Positions 1 to 8,331 of a stretch of 64,000 nucleotides of DNA are shown here, piece after piece. The position numbers and the translations under genes are program-made. Under the pieces are notes generated by a model. The model was not told the origin of the DNA, made no database searches, and saw only the letters and a program-made list of their open reading frames with translations. The stretch spans positions 372,001 to 436,000 of the forward strand of contig NZ_JAJUXG010000001.1 of NCBI RefSeq assembly GCF_021390535.1. The letters run 5' to 3'. Positions within the stretch are counted from its first letter, which is position 1; each line of letters starts with the position of its first letter. The stretch comes from Dyadobacter sp. CY312 (GTDB taxonomy: Bacteria > Bacteroidota > Bacteroidia > Cytophagales > Spirosomataceae).

Positions 1-326
1 AGAAAAGTAACGTTTGAACTGCCTGAGAAAAAACGCGTAAAGTAGTTACCTAGGTGAGTATACGTTTTATGAAAGATCAGTCCGAAACTTTCCTCTTCAT
101 TTTTCTCGCTATAAGTCCCAAACGAATGTTTGGAATCAGATGAAAATTGATTTCGAACCTGAGGCTGATTGTCTGCAACGGGACGAAAACATTGTTTGAA
201 AGAAGTTTCAGAAGCGTCGGTAGCGACACCTGAATTTTTAGTGGAAGAATAAGCATAGATGAGACCGTATACGCTTAAAAGCAGAATACACAGTGACAAA
301 AAATATTTCCTGGGCAACTTATTCAT
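1..326 (-). CDS. Hypothetical protein with N-terminal membrane or signal segment (partial)
   Basis: This reading frame starts at ATG 326 and stays open to the left edge of the window, so about 108 N-terminal residues are seen and the C-terminus is missing. Residues about 7-26 form a hydrophobic stretch after a short basic start (MNKLPRKYF), which suits a signal peptide or single membrane anchor. The rest is polar and rich in Ser, Asn and Phe, with no motif I recognise. The other strand carries only 14 codons before a stop at 45, which I regard as chance. Product and function are unknown. Confidence 0.5.
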   Translation of the reverse strand, partial: MNKLPRKYFLSLCILLLSVYGLIYAYSSTKNSGVATDASETSFKQCFRPVADNQPQVRNQFSSDSKHSFGTYSEKNEEESFGLIFHKTYTHLGNYFTRFFSGSSNVTF

Positions 327-603
327 AAACAACAAAGCCTATCGAAGTTGAACTAAATCCTGAGCAAAATGAAATACTGAAAGCTATTGGCGAAAAAATT
401 TCATTTTTCATAGATCTGGCTCGTATTTAATTCCGATACAAAAACCGCTATTTACAGTTAATAAGGTGTTAAAACCGTGTTAAAAAGGAATTAAAATACA
501 TACTCAGGCCATAAGTTTGTTGCAGACCACTGTATTATTCAAGGTTGCGTATAGGAAATTCGCGGTATGTTTATAATCACAATTACAGGTTGGGAGGTAA
601 ATT

Positions 604-1506
604 TCAACCACGAAACAGACCAGGCGCAATGCCTTCTTGTCTTTTAAACTGTTTTATGAAATAGTTAAGGTTATTAAAACCACTCTGGTGACAAATTTCG
701 GTAATACTTTGCTGGGAGTTTTCGAGTAATACCTTGGCCAGACGAATGCGCTCCCGCAAAATATATTCAAGAGGTGTTATAGAAAACTGATTTTTAAATG
801 CCTGGAAAAATGCAGACCTGCTCATGCAACATTCCCGGGCGAGCACATCCACACTAATTTTCTCCCCAAGGTTTTGATTAATGTATTCTATTACACCGCC
901 AAACCGGTTGTCATTTCTTGCGTTTTCCTTCACAGATGCCAAATTCTGCGTCTGGATAATCCTCAATAAAAGAAATTTTAGAGAAAGATCAGCCAGCGCA
1001 TCTTTGGCCACATCCGTTTCCATACTGATACTGATCAGGCGATTAATGCTTCCTGCAAGCTCCTTGTTATTTACAAAATGGTATTTACTGAAATTGAATT
1101 TCCATTCATATGGCGCCTGAGCATTAGGATACTGATCATTCAGAAATTCAAGATTCTTATTGACCACGTCCCAATCCAGCGTTAGGGTTGCACACTGTAC
1201 CGGATGTATCAGATCGGCATCCGGGAAGTCAACCTGCATCGTCACGTCATCCGGCAGAATCACACTTTCTCCTGGCAGAAAATCAAACCCTTCCGAACCG
1301 GAAAGCGACATTATTTTCCTTCCCCGCATCATGCTTGACACCACCAGACCATTGTAAGATAGCTTTACATCGGTGCACCGGTGAAAAGTTTCAAAAATAT
1401 TCAACTCACAATGACGAAGGTTGAACACGCGGCGATGTTCAACGAGTGTATCCAAGTGCGTTGCGTCGCTCAGATTGATTGGGGTAAGCTGACAAATTCG
1501 ATCCAT
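604..1506 (-). CDS. AraC family transcriptional regulator
   Basis: A 300-residue cytoplasmic DNA-binding protein. The N-terminal two thirds resemble an AraC-type sensor domain (for example FLPGESVILPDD around residues 76-87). The last 85 residues are the double helix-turn-helix of the AraC/XylS family, with the first reader helix in VLARECCMSRSAFFQAF and the second in ITEICHQSGFNNLNYFIKQF. It is divergent from the GlcG-like gene and fdhA, and the intervening region holds a 21-bp-phased direct repeat next to the fdhA-side promoter. It is therefore probably the activator of that pair, perhaps answering formaldehyde or a related aldehyde. The family call is secure; the inducer is not known. Confidence 0.9.
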   Translation of the reverse strand: MDRICQLTPINLSDATHLDTLVEHRRVFNLRHCELNIFETFHRCTDVKLSYNGLVVSSMMRGRKIMSLSGSEGFDFLPGESVILPDDVTMQVDFPDADLIHPVQCATLTLDWDVVNKNLEFLNDQYPNAQAPYEWKFNFSKYHFVNNKELAGSINRLISISMETDVAKDALADLSLKFLLLRIIQTQNLASVKENARNDNRFGGVIEYINQNLGEKISVDVLARECCMSRSAFFQAFKNQFSITPLEYILRERIRLAKVLLENSQQSITEICHQSGFNNLNYFIKQFKRQEGIAPGLFRG

Positions 1507-1760
1507 GATTTCGCTAAGTACAGGTTTGTGGAATACGGTTAACTCACTCCTAAAATCAGACCAAACTGTCCCTGAAAACTTAAACCCGGATTATGCAATA
1601 GGAATTTGGACGAAATTTCATTTTGCAAAATTGGCGTGAAGTTCGCTGTGATGGCAGGCCGGGGCCTGTGGAACAAGAACTGAAATGCCAGTGAAGCAAA
1701 ATTTTATTTCGGACCATGAGCTAATGCGTAATCCGGGTTAAAGATATTCAAATTTATATC

Positions 1761-1819
1761 ATTGTTCCAATAGTAAAGAGGATTGTTCCATTTCGACTCG
1801 CTTCAAATTGGTAACATTG
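1761..1819 (+). promoter_or_regulatory. Putative AraC operator (ATTGTTCCA direct repeat) and promoter
   Basis: In the 341-bp divergent region 1507-1847, the 9-bp word ATTGTTCCA occurs exactly twice, at 1761-1769 and 1782-1790, with start-to-start spacing of 21 bp (two helical turns), as expected for an AraC-family half-site pair. Downstream is TAACATTG at 1812-1819, one mismatch from the Bacteroidota -7 consensus TAnnTTTG, 29 bp before the GlcG-like start codon. The link to the AraC gene at 604-1506 is inference from position. I see nothing else in this region. Confidence 0.55.
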
Positions 1820-1847
1820 GTCTTTCTAAATCTAAAACTGAAATGCT

Positions 1848-2249
1848 ATGAATGTTACATTGGAACAAGCACAAACTATAATTGCTGCTGCGCAAGCCAA
1901 AGCGGTAGAAATTAACACGAAAATGAATATAGCCGTAGTTGACTCAGGGACTAATCTTGTCGCGTTCGCACACATGGACGATGCATGGTTGGGTTCCATA
2001 GATATTTCACAGAAAAAGGCCAGGACCGCCCGCTATTTTAACATGCCAACAGGCGAGATCGGCAAACTTTCCCAGCCTGGCGGACCGCTCTATAACATCG
2101 AACATTCCAACGGCGGATTAATTTCCTTCCCCGGCGGTGTACTTGTGAAAAATGGGAATGGCGATATTATTGGCGCGGTAGGCGTATCGGGAGACAGCGT
2201 GGAGAATGATCACATTGTGGCACAGGCCGGAGCAGACGCGGTCAGTTAA
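1848..2249 (+). CDS. GlcG/HbpS-like (DUF336) protein
   Basis: A 133-residue protein of the GlcG/HbpS (DUF336) family, small alpha/beta proteins that include a haem-binding regulator and many proteins of unknown role encoded beside dehydrogenases. Family marks are the N-terminal [17 protein letters not shown], the [12 protein letters not shown] segment around residues 90-101, the glycine-rich GAVGVSGD and the C-terminal VAQAGADAV. There is no signal peptide, so it is probably cytosolic. It is followed by fdhA on the same strand, about 180 bp later with a structured repeat between, and may be cotranscribed. The biochemical role is uncertain. Confidence 0.85.
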   Translation: MNVTLEQAQTIIAAAQAKAVEINTKMNIAVVDSGTNLVAFAHMDDAWLGSIDISQKKARTARYFNMPTGEIGKLSQPGGPLYNIEHSNGGLISFPGGVLVKNGNGDIIGAVGVSGDSVENDHIVAQAGADAVS

Positions 2250-2290
2250 AAAATGTGGTATTGAAATGGTGCACAATGATATGGCGTTTC

Positions 2291-2390
2291 CCTGCGGGCC
2301 GGGCTTTTCGCTCCAAGTCCTCACACAGCTCCGTTGCTCTGCGCTGTGCTCCGGGCTTTCCGCTGCAATCCCTAACGCATAGCTGCACCC
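2291..2390 (+). repeat. GC-rich structured intergenic repeat of Bacteroidota type
   Basis: A GC-rich element lies between the GlcG-like gene and fdhA. It holds two copies of a CGGGCTTTnCGCT word (2300-2312 and 2352-2364), and the second runs into TGCAATCCCTAACGCA. A hairpin CACAGC (2324-2329) / GCTGTG (2343-2348) lies between the copies. This layout, a repeated CGGGCTTT-CGCT word closed by CAATCCCTAACGCA, is one I recognise from dispersed intergenic repeats of many Bacteroidota genomes. No second copy is visible here. Whether it acts as an attenuator or mRNA-stability element within the operon is unknown. Confidence 0.55.
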
Positions 2391-2429
2391 CAAAGCATGT
2401 AATAATCTCTAACTTAAAATGTATTTCTT

Positions 2430-3620
2430 ATGTGTCAGAATCATGGAGTAGCTTATGTAAGCCCGGGAGTAGTCGAAATTCAGGAAATTGAATATCCAAA
2501 ACTTGCACTGGGCGATCGAAAATGTGAGCACGGTGTTATACTTAAAATTGTTTCCACCAATATCTGTGGTAGTGATCAGCACATGGTACGCGGGAGAACC
2601 ACCGCGCCGGCAGGACTTGTGTTGGGTCATGAGATTACGGGCCTCGTAATTGAAGCCGGCAAAGATGTAGAGTTCATCAAGGAAGGAGATCTGGTTTCCG
2701 TTCCTTTCAACATTGCCTGCGGACGCTGCCGGAATTGCAAAGTAGGGCAAACGGGTATTTGCCTGAACGTAAATCCTGCACGTCCCGGTGCTGCTTATGG
2801 CTATGTGGACATGGGAGGCTGGGTAGGCGGACAGGCAGAATATGTGATGGTTCCTTATGCAGATTTCAATCTGCTCAAATTCCCCGACAGTGATCAGGCT
2901 ATGGCCAAAATCAAGGATCTTACGCTTCTGTCTGATATTTTCCCAACAGGTTTTCATGGTGCTGTTACTGCCGGTGTAGGACCGGGCAGTATTGTGTATG
3001 TTGCAGGTGCGGGTCCTGTCGGACTTGCCTGTGCGGCTTCATGTCATTTGCTGGGTGCCGCGCTGGTAATCGTTGGCGATATGATTGATGAAAGGCTCGA
3101 ACAGGCACGAAGCTTTGGATGCGAAGTGATCGATCTCAAAAAAGATGCCTCACTTGCAGATCAGATTGAGGCCATTGTAGGTGTTCCGGAAGTGGATTGC
3201 GCTGTGGATTGTGTAGGTTTTGAAGCAAAAGGGCACGGTCATGACAGCGGCGTGGAACAGCCTGCAACGGTATTGAATTCAATCATGGAAGTTACCCGCG
3301 CAGGCGGGCAACTCGGTATTCCGGGTTTGTACGTGACCGGAGATCCGGGAGGGGTGGATGAAGCAGCCAAAAAGGGAAGCCTCAGTATCCGAATTGGGCT
3401 GGGTTGGGCCAAGTCTCATTCCATTCATACAGGTCAGTGCCCTGTAATGAAGTACCATCGTCAGCTCATGAATGCGATTCTCTACGACAAAATCAAAATT
3501 GCCGATGCCGTTAATGTAGAGGTGATATCACTCAACGATGCAATCAGAGGTTACAGCGACTTTGATAAAGGCGCAGCCAAAAAATTCGTGATTGATCCTC
3601 ACAACATGATTTCCAATTAG
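2430..3620 (+). CDS. fdhA: Glutathione-independent formaldehyde dehydrogenase
   Basis: A zinc-dependent MDR enzyme of 396 residues that oxidises formaldehyde to formate with NAD and no thiol cofactor; relatives also dismutate aldehydes. The ligands match Pseudomonas putida FdhA in number and spacing: catalytic zinc Cys46 (NICGSDQH), His67 (GHE) and Asp169, and structural zinc Cys97, Cys100, Cys103 and Cys111. The dinucleotide-binding turn GAGPVG is at 193-198. The conserved C-terminal half contains GLGWAKSHS and ends in KKFVIDPH. It lies downstream of the GlcG-like gene and the AraC-type repeat, and is followed by a strong terminator. The likely job is cytosolic formaldehyde detoxification. 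Confidence 0.95.
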   Translation: MCQNHGVAYVSPGVVEIQEIEYPKLALGDRKCEHGVILKIVSTNICGSDQHMVRGRTTAPAGLVLGHEITGLVIEAGKDVEFIKEGDLVSVPFNIACGRCRNCKVGQTGICLNVNPARPGAAYGYVDMGGWVGGQAEYVMVPYADFNLLKFPDSDQAMAKIKDLTLLSDIFPTGFHGAVTAGVGPGSIVYVAGAGPVGLACAASCHLLGAALVIVGDMIDERLEQARSFGCEVIDLKKDASLADQIEAIVGVPEVDCAVDCVGFEAKGHGHDSGVEQPATVLNSIMEVTRAGGQLGIPGLYVTGDPGGVDEAAKKGSLSIRIGLGWAKSHSIHTGQCPVMKYHRQLMNAILYDKIKIADAVNVEVISLNDAIRGYSDFDKGAAKKFVIDPHNMISN

Positions 3621-3692
3621 AGTAAAGTCAAAAAAACAGGATTCAGGTATCGAACCAAATCCCGGTAAATGTTTATCGTTATGAATCGCCAA

Positions 3693-3734
3693 AAGAAAAG
3701 TGGAATCTGCCTGGTGTCAGATTCCACTTTTCTT
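3693..3734. terminator. Bidirectional hairpin terminator after fdhA
   Basis: A perfect 17-bp stem, AAGAAAAGTGGAATCTG (3693-3709) pairing with 3718-3734, closes an 8-nt loop. The stem bases are A-rich on one side and T-rich on the other, so each strand ends in a T-rich tail. It lies between the convergent genes fdhA and the PepSY-flavodoxin reductase gene and can serve both. Confidence 0.85.
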
Positions 3735-3777
3735 ATTAAATAGTTACACAGAGATTCGATTGTTTGCTACAACAGCC

Positions 3778-5970
3778 TCAATAACAATCCATCAGAATCT
3801 GACCATGCGATTGATAGTAACTCACATCTTTGCCAAGCCTGGTTTCGCAGATGTGATCAATGAGTTCAATCACATTTTTTTGCATTGAAAGAGAACCGCA
3901 AAGCATGATAACGCCGTTGCCTGCAAGCACACCCGCCACCAGTTCCTGATCTTTTATCAGTAGGTCTTTCACATATTGTTTTTCTCCCTCGCGGGAATAT
4001 GCAACCTGTAACGAAGCCAGTTTTCCATCCACTTCACTTTGTTTAATGGCTTTTTCATATAAAGCAAAAGACGCCTTGTCACGGAAACCACAATACAGGA
4101 AACGTTTTGTTTCCGGGCAGTCGTGATCAATCATGCCCAGGAAAGGCGCGATACCCGTTCCATTCGAAATCATCATAACCGAAGGAACCCCGGAAGGGAA
4201 ATGAAAGTGACCATTTTCAACAATACGCGCATCAAAAACAGTATTGGAATCAAGCTTGTAAAGAAATTCGGAGCCTATTCCATGCTCATGCAGTTTAACA
4301 CCAAGCTGAATGTCATTCCCGATTTTACCGATGGAATACAAGCGCTCACGGTGGTCATTGGCGGGATAAATAGCCAGCAAATCTCCGGAAGTGAAATTGG
4401 AATCACCATTTATTCGAAGCTTCATTAAAAAGGATTCACCAGGCCCCGCTACCATGGTTTTTTCGACAACCGAAAAAGATTGCATCGGCTCTTGCCTGGT
4501 AATCAGTTCGGCTGAAACTTCCAAAGGAATGTCGGCATGCTGCGACCAGGTAGAAGCCCATTGACCAAATTCCTCGGGTGACTTATCATTAATGGTATGG
4601 ATTTCGAGCAGTGGAACAGCCCATTTTTGTTTGGCTAAGAGATTGTCTGCCTCGAAAGCAAATTTGCAGAAATCAGGATAAGCATGTGATCCAAAACCAA
4701 GCACCGAATATCGGACATTCCTATTCTGAGGATGCTTCTCCAGCAGCTTTTCAAAACTTGTTCCGTTCGTTGGTGGATTACCCAGTCCATACGTCGCCGT
4801 CATCACAATAATGTGCTCAGCCTTTGGGAAGACTTTATAGTTATTCAATTCTGTTACATAAGCCGATTTTCCGGCAGCCATGAGTTGTTTGCCAATTGCA
4901 TTTGCAAAACCAAAAGTGCTTCCATTTTCCGAACCTACCAGAATTACAAACTCACTTTCATCAGCTGTAAAGTTGTTCCTAACTCTGTTCTTCCTTCTTT
5001 TCAGCGTGATGGCAAAACCGGAATATATGAAGAACAGGATATTACCGGAGGCAACGGCAAGAACAATCGCCCAGACAATGTTGGTTCGCCCAGTGTGGAG
5101 ATCCAGGCTCAGCTCAGTGAACATTGCAGTCGTAGGGTATTTCACCTCGGTAAGAATATCACCTGTAATCTGATTTACCGTAACTTCTTTGTCGGTTAAT
5201 TTTAAAGTAAAATAATCTTCCGGATCCTCTGAAAAAGGAAACTCGACCGATTTCACATCAGAAAGATATACCGTTTTAAAAATCTCAAAATCAGTTGCTT
5301 TCTTCTCCGGTTCCGTTTTGATCGCATCAAAGTCAACATCTGATGAAATGATCGGGGATTTTATAAGCTCGAAGCGTACAAGGGATAAATAGGTACCACT
5401 CAGTGCTATTACAAATATAGGAATCAATGAAAGCCTGCCCAGAACGACGTGATAATACTGAGCAAAGTTTTCTCGTACGATACTTGTGAAAAAGCGCTTC
5501 AAACCCTGTTGACGCTGAATCACGAGCATGGTGCCCGAAATGGTGATCAGAAGTAATAAAAATGACGTTAACCCAATGAAAAAGCGACCAGTTTCTTTCA
5601 AAAAAAGAGACCGGTGAAGGGCAGTTACCCATTCAAAAAATTCACTTTTTGGTTCGGGAACTCCAAGTAATTTCCCGGTACCCGGATCCACATAGGAAAG
5701 TAATTTTTCGCCATCCGCATCAGTTCCTTTAATAAGCACCGACTGGTGTGAATCAACCGATAATTCACTGATGCCAGGATATTTATCCCGCAACTGAGGG
5801 AGCGACTGTGCAAGCGTAATGGAGTCGAATTGATCGGCACGATAGGAGTGAAGCCTCTCCGATACAGGTTGAAAGGCCAGGATAATCCCTGTTATGGATG
5901 CAAGGGTCAGTAAAATAAAAGAAGATACAGCCAGTATTAAGTGGCTGTATCTCCATACGGAAATGGTCAT
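3778..5970 (-). CDS. PepSY-domain membrane protein fused to flavodoxin and FAD/NAD(P)H reductase
   Basis: A 730-residue fusion. The N-terminal part is a PepSY-associated membrane protein with hydrophobic segments near residues 10-33, 120-150, 170-198 and 300-322. From about 343 comes a flavodoxin-like domain (LVGSENGSTFGFANAIG is the FMN phosphate loop, TYGLGNPP the next loop). Then a ferredoxin-reductase-like module has FAD motif RLYSIG near 543 and NAD(P)H motif GTGIAPF near 604. This order resembles a sulfite-reductase-type flavoprotein joined to a membrane electron carrier, and relatives occur in ferric siderophore reduction loci. It likely passes electrons from cytosolic NAD(P)H across the inner membrane. 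It is the last gene of an operon with the DUF2271 and ankyrin genes. Confidence 0.88.
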   Translation of the reverse strand: MTISVWRYSHLILAVSSFILLTLASITGIILAFQPVSERLHSYRADQFDSITLAQSLPQLRDKYPGISELSVDSHQSVLIKGTDADGEKLLSYVDPGTGKLLGVPEPKSEFFEWVTALHRSLFLKETGRFFIGLTSFLLLLITISGTMLVIQRQQGLKRFFTSIVRENFAQYYHVVLGRLSLIPIFVIALSGTYLSLVRFELIKSPIISSDVDFDAIKTEPEKKATDFEIFKTVYLSDVKSVEFPFSEDPEDYFTLKLTDKEVTVNQITGDILTEVKYPTTAMFTELSLDLHTGRTNIVWAIVLAVASGNILFFIYSGFAITLKRRKNRVRNNFTADESEFVILVGSENGSTFGFANAIGKQLMAAGKSAYVTELNNYKVFPKAEHIIVMTATYGLGNPPTNGTSFEKLLEKHPQNRNVRYSVLGFGSHAYPDFCKFAFEADNLLAKQKWAVPLLEIHTINDKSPEEFGQWASTWSQHADIPLEVSAELITRQEPMQSFSVVEKTMVAGPGESFLMKLRINGDSNFTSGDLLAIYPANDHRERLYSIGKIGNDIQLGVKLHEHGIGSEFLYKLDSNTVFDARIVENGHFHFPSGVPSVMMISNGTGIAPFLGMIDHDCPETKRFLYCGFRDKASFALYEKAIKQSEVDGKLASLQVAYSREGEKQYVKDLLIKDQELVAGVLAGNGVIMLCGSLSMQKNVIELIDHICETRLGKDVSYYQSHGQILMDCY

Positions 5971-5985
5971 AAAATGCGCTGAGAA

Positions 5986-6477
5986 TTAATTAGGGCTAAA
6001 CCGAACGTAACGGATGTAACCCGTACCGTCGCTCTTTTTCGAAAGTGATTCAGTCGTTAATGGAATTTCAAGGTCTTTTACATAATACTCCTTGTCTTCC
6101 ACTGCACTTTCGAACCTCAATTTGTAACCCTTATTTATTTTGGCATTATCGATTTCAATCGTATTCACGCTGCGGTCGCCACCCGTTACCGATGCACCGG
6201 TGATCGCACTGATATTCGTCGGTTTTTTGGCGTTGGCAGCATGCCATTCCTTTATTGTTTTATACCATTGTTTATCCGGTCCGAGCACGTAAAGCGTTTT
6301 GTCGTAAGCATTTTTAGGATTGATCAACGAGATCACCACATAAGCACCTTCGCCCATATAGTTGCTCATCTGAATCATGCATTTATATTTACTCGTTCCG
6401 GTTTGCGCCTGCATTTTGGTTGCATTGAAGAAAGACAGACACAGTACCAGAAGCACTGTTTTAAAAATATTGGACAT
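5986..6477 (-). CDS. DUF2271 family exported protein
   Basis: A 163-residue protein with a typical signal peptide (hydrophobic core residues 7-20, cleavage probably after MQAQ). The mature part matches DUF2271 proteins, small periplasmic beta-rich proteins usually encoded beside PepSY membrane reductases and flavin-transfer genes: YMGEGAYVVISLINP, then YDKTLYVLGPDKQWY, with a C-terminal YIRYVRFSPN. It lies 15 bp upstream of the PepSY fusion and 5 bp after the ankyrin gene. The biochemical role is not established; a periplasmic partner of the reductase is a reasonable inference. Confidence 0.82.
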   Translation of the reverse strand: MSNIFKTVLLVLCLSFFNATKMQAQTGTSKYKCMIQMSNYMGEGAYVVISLINPKNAYDKTLYVLGPDKQWYKTIKEWHAANAKKPTNISAITGASVTGGDRSVNTIEIDNAKINKGYKLRFESAVEDKEYYVKDLEIPLTTESLSKKSDGTGYIRYVRFSPN

Positions 6478-6482
6478 GAGTA

Positions 6483-7955
6483 TTATTTTAAGAAATCAAC
6501 AGGAACATTGTTTTTTGCAAGCGTTTCATTTTCTTTGGCCAGGTCAAAAGCCGACTCTTCAAAGCTGGTAAGAATCTCTTTTTTTGCGCCAATTGAAACA
6601 AGATATTTCAAAATACTGTCGTCTTTCGAAATCATTGCAGCTTTGTGTAGAGGCGTTACACCTTCGCTGTTTTTTGCATTCACATCAACGCCGTAAGGTT
6701 GCAGGCTTTTGACCAATGAAAGGTCATTTTTAGCCACAGCAAGGTGATATAGCGTGTTGCCATTCTTTTGTGCCTGCGTAACTTTGAAGCCTTTGTCCTG
6801 CAAAACTTTAAGTTTGGCTGTAAAATCCGCAGCTCTTTGTGGAGAGTAAGACTGCACCAGGTAAGCAGCAAGGTTGTCGCCACTCTGATCAACGGTCGCA
6901 ACAGAAGCACCTTTGCCAATCAGGAACTCAACCACCTCGGGAGAATTACCTCGTACTGCCAAAGCAAGTGCAGAAACCCCCTTACCATTTACCTGATTAA
7001 TATCCTTAACAGTTGGTACAAGCAAATTCAAAACATCCAAATCTCTGTTGGCAGCTGCCGCGTTCAAAAATGGTGTATTCCCATCTTCGTCAGCTTTGTT
7101 TACATCCAGTCCTTTTGAAAGGAAATATTTGACGATGTCATTTTGTTTTGGTCTGCGAACCACAGCATGCAGAGCCGTTTCGCCATGTTTTCCAACTACA
7201 CCTGGTTTAAGTTTGATACTTTCCAGATATTGGTATAATTCAATTGTGTTGGCGCCACCGCGAGATCCCTGTGCAGCCATTAAAAATGCCTGATCTGTTG
7301 CCGGAACTCCTTTTTCAAGAAGGGCTTTCAACAAATCTATTTTACCTGAACGGGCAGCGTAACTGAAAGCATTGTTACCGGCAGCATCTACACTTTTAAG
7401 GCTAAGCCCTTTTGAAACAAAATAATTTGTAAGCGCAAAATCCTTGTCATTTGCGATGGCCAGCAAAAGTGCGTTGGCACCTGCATCATTCACGTCTTTT
7501 TTCAAATCAGCACCGTTGGCAAGGCAGATGTCGTAAACCTTTGTATTGCTCTGGCCACCACCCGCAGCGAAGTTCAAAGGAGTAGCACCATGGCTATCGA
7601 TTGTTCCGGTTTTAATTCCTTTTGAAACCAGATACTCCATCAATTCGGTATTTCCTTTGCTGGCTGCCCAGTGGAAATAGGAGCGACTGTCATGTGTAAT
7701 TTTATTGATATCATTCCCGGGCTGTTCCAGTAGAAATTTGATCGTCTCAGTTGGCGCTCCGGAATTGATCGCCATAACCACAGGATCAAAACTGGCTCCA
7801 TTAAATTGTGCAGGATTACTTCCCTTGGCTATCTCTGCTTTTACAGCATTAACATCAGGAGAGGTCTTCCAGAAAGATTGTTCTAAAAGCACATTTTGCT
7901 GAGCATGAGCCGTGTAGGAAAACAAAGCAAAAGCAGCGATAAATATTTTTTTCAT
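6483..7955 (-). CDS. Exported ankyrin-repeat protein
   Basis: A 490-residue protein with a signal peptide (MKKIFIAAFALFSYTAHAQ, cleavage after the alanine-rich end) followed almost wholly by ankyrin repeats. Recurrent units include GATPLNFAAGGG, GNNAFSYAARSGKIDLLKAL, GETALHAVVRRP, GNTPFLNAAAANRDLDVLNL and GVTPLHKAAMIS, so about ten or more repeats. It should be a periplasmic protein-binding scaffold. It is the first gene of the operon with the DUF2271 protein and the PepSY-flavodoxin reductase, and may assemble or stabilise that redox complex; that role is inference from context. Confidence 0.9.
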   Translation of the reverse strand: MKKIFIAAFALFSYTAHAQQNVLLEQSFWKTSPDVNAVKAEIAKGSNPAQFNGASFDPVVMAINSGAPTETIKFLLEQPGNDINKITHDSRSYFHWAASKGNTELMEYLVSKGIKTGTIDSHGATPLNFAAGGGQSNTKVYDICLANGADLKKDVNDAGANALLLAIANDKDFALTNYFVSKGLSLKSVDAAGNNAFSYAARSGKIDLLKALLEKGVPATDQAFLMAAQGSRGGANTIELYQYLESIKLKPGVVGKHGETALHAVVRRPKQNDIVKYFLSKGLDVNKADEDGNTPFLNAAAANRDLDVLNLLVPTVKDINQVNGKGVSALALAVRGNSPEVVEFLIGKGASVATVDQSGDNLAAYLVQSYSPQRAADFTAKLKVLQDKGFKVTQAQKNGNTLYHLAVAKNDLSLVKSLQPYGVDVNAKNSEGVTPLHKAAMISKDDSILKYLVSIGAKKEILTSFEESAFDLAKENETLAKNNVPVDFLK

Positions 7956-8331
7956 ACAAGAAAGATTACTTGGACTATCGTCCTTTTATTTATCAGATAA
8001 AGTTAGTGAAGTAAAACTAATAATAATTGGTCTAAATAGCGGCTCGGAACTTTTATACAAAGTATTTAAAATCAAAAATCCACATTTATTCCTCTTTAAT
8101 CTTTTATTATTAATACATAAAAGAAAAAATAATCAGGCTCATGGAAATCTGCAACACAACTTTGGGTTGTCGGGGATCAAAAAGACGGGTAGAGAAATGG
8201 AGCCTGTTTTGATGATACCGGGTTCAGCTGGATACGATTGAATAATAGAAGCACCCTTCTTAAATATTGTATTTATGAAATAAAAGTTAACAAAAACAGA
8301 TTCATATTCCGGGAAATTTACATCATATTAG
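7956..8331. other. Divergent intergenic region
   Basis: This 376-bp AT-rich stretch separates the divergent ankyrin operon and AraC gene, so it should hold both promoters. On the minus strand TAACTTTA (one mismatch to TAnnTTTG) lies near 8005-8012. I see no convincing Fur-type palindrome, phased repeat, small gene or hairpin. Confidence 0.4.

Noticed and set aside
1..45. C-terminal end of a plus-strand gene (14 codons then TAG)
   Set aside because: The minus strand is open for 108 codons over the same bases, with a start codon and a signal-like N-terminus, so the plus-strand fragment is probably chance.
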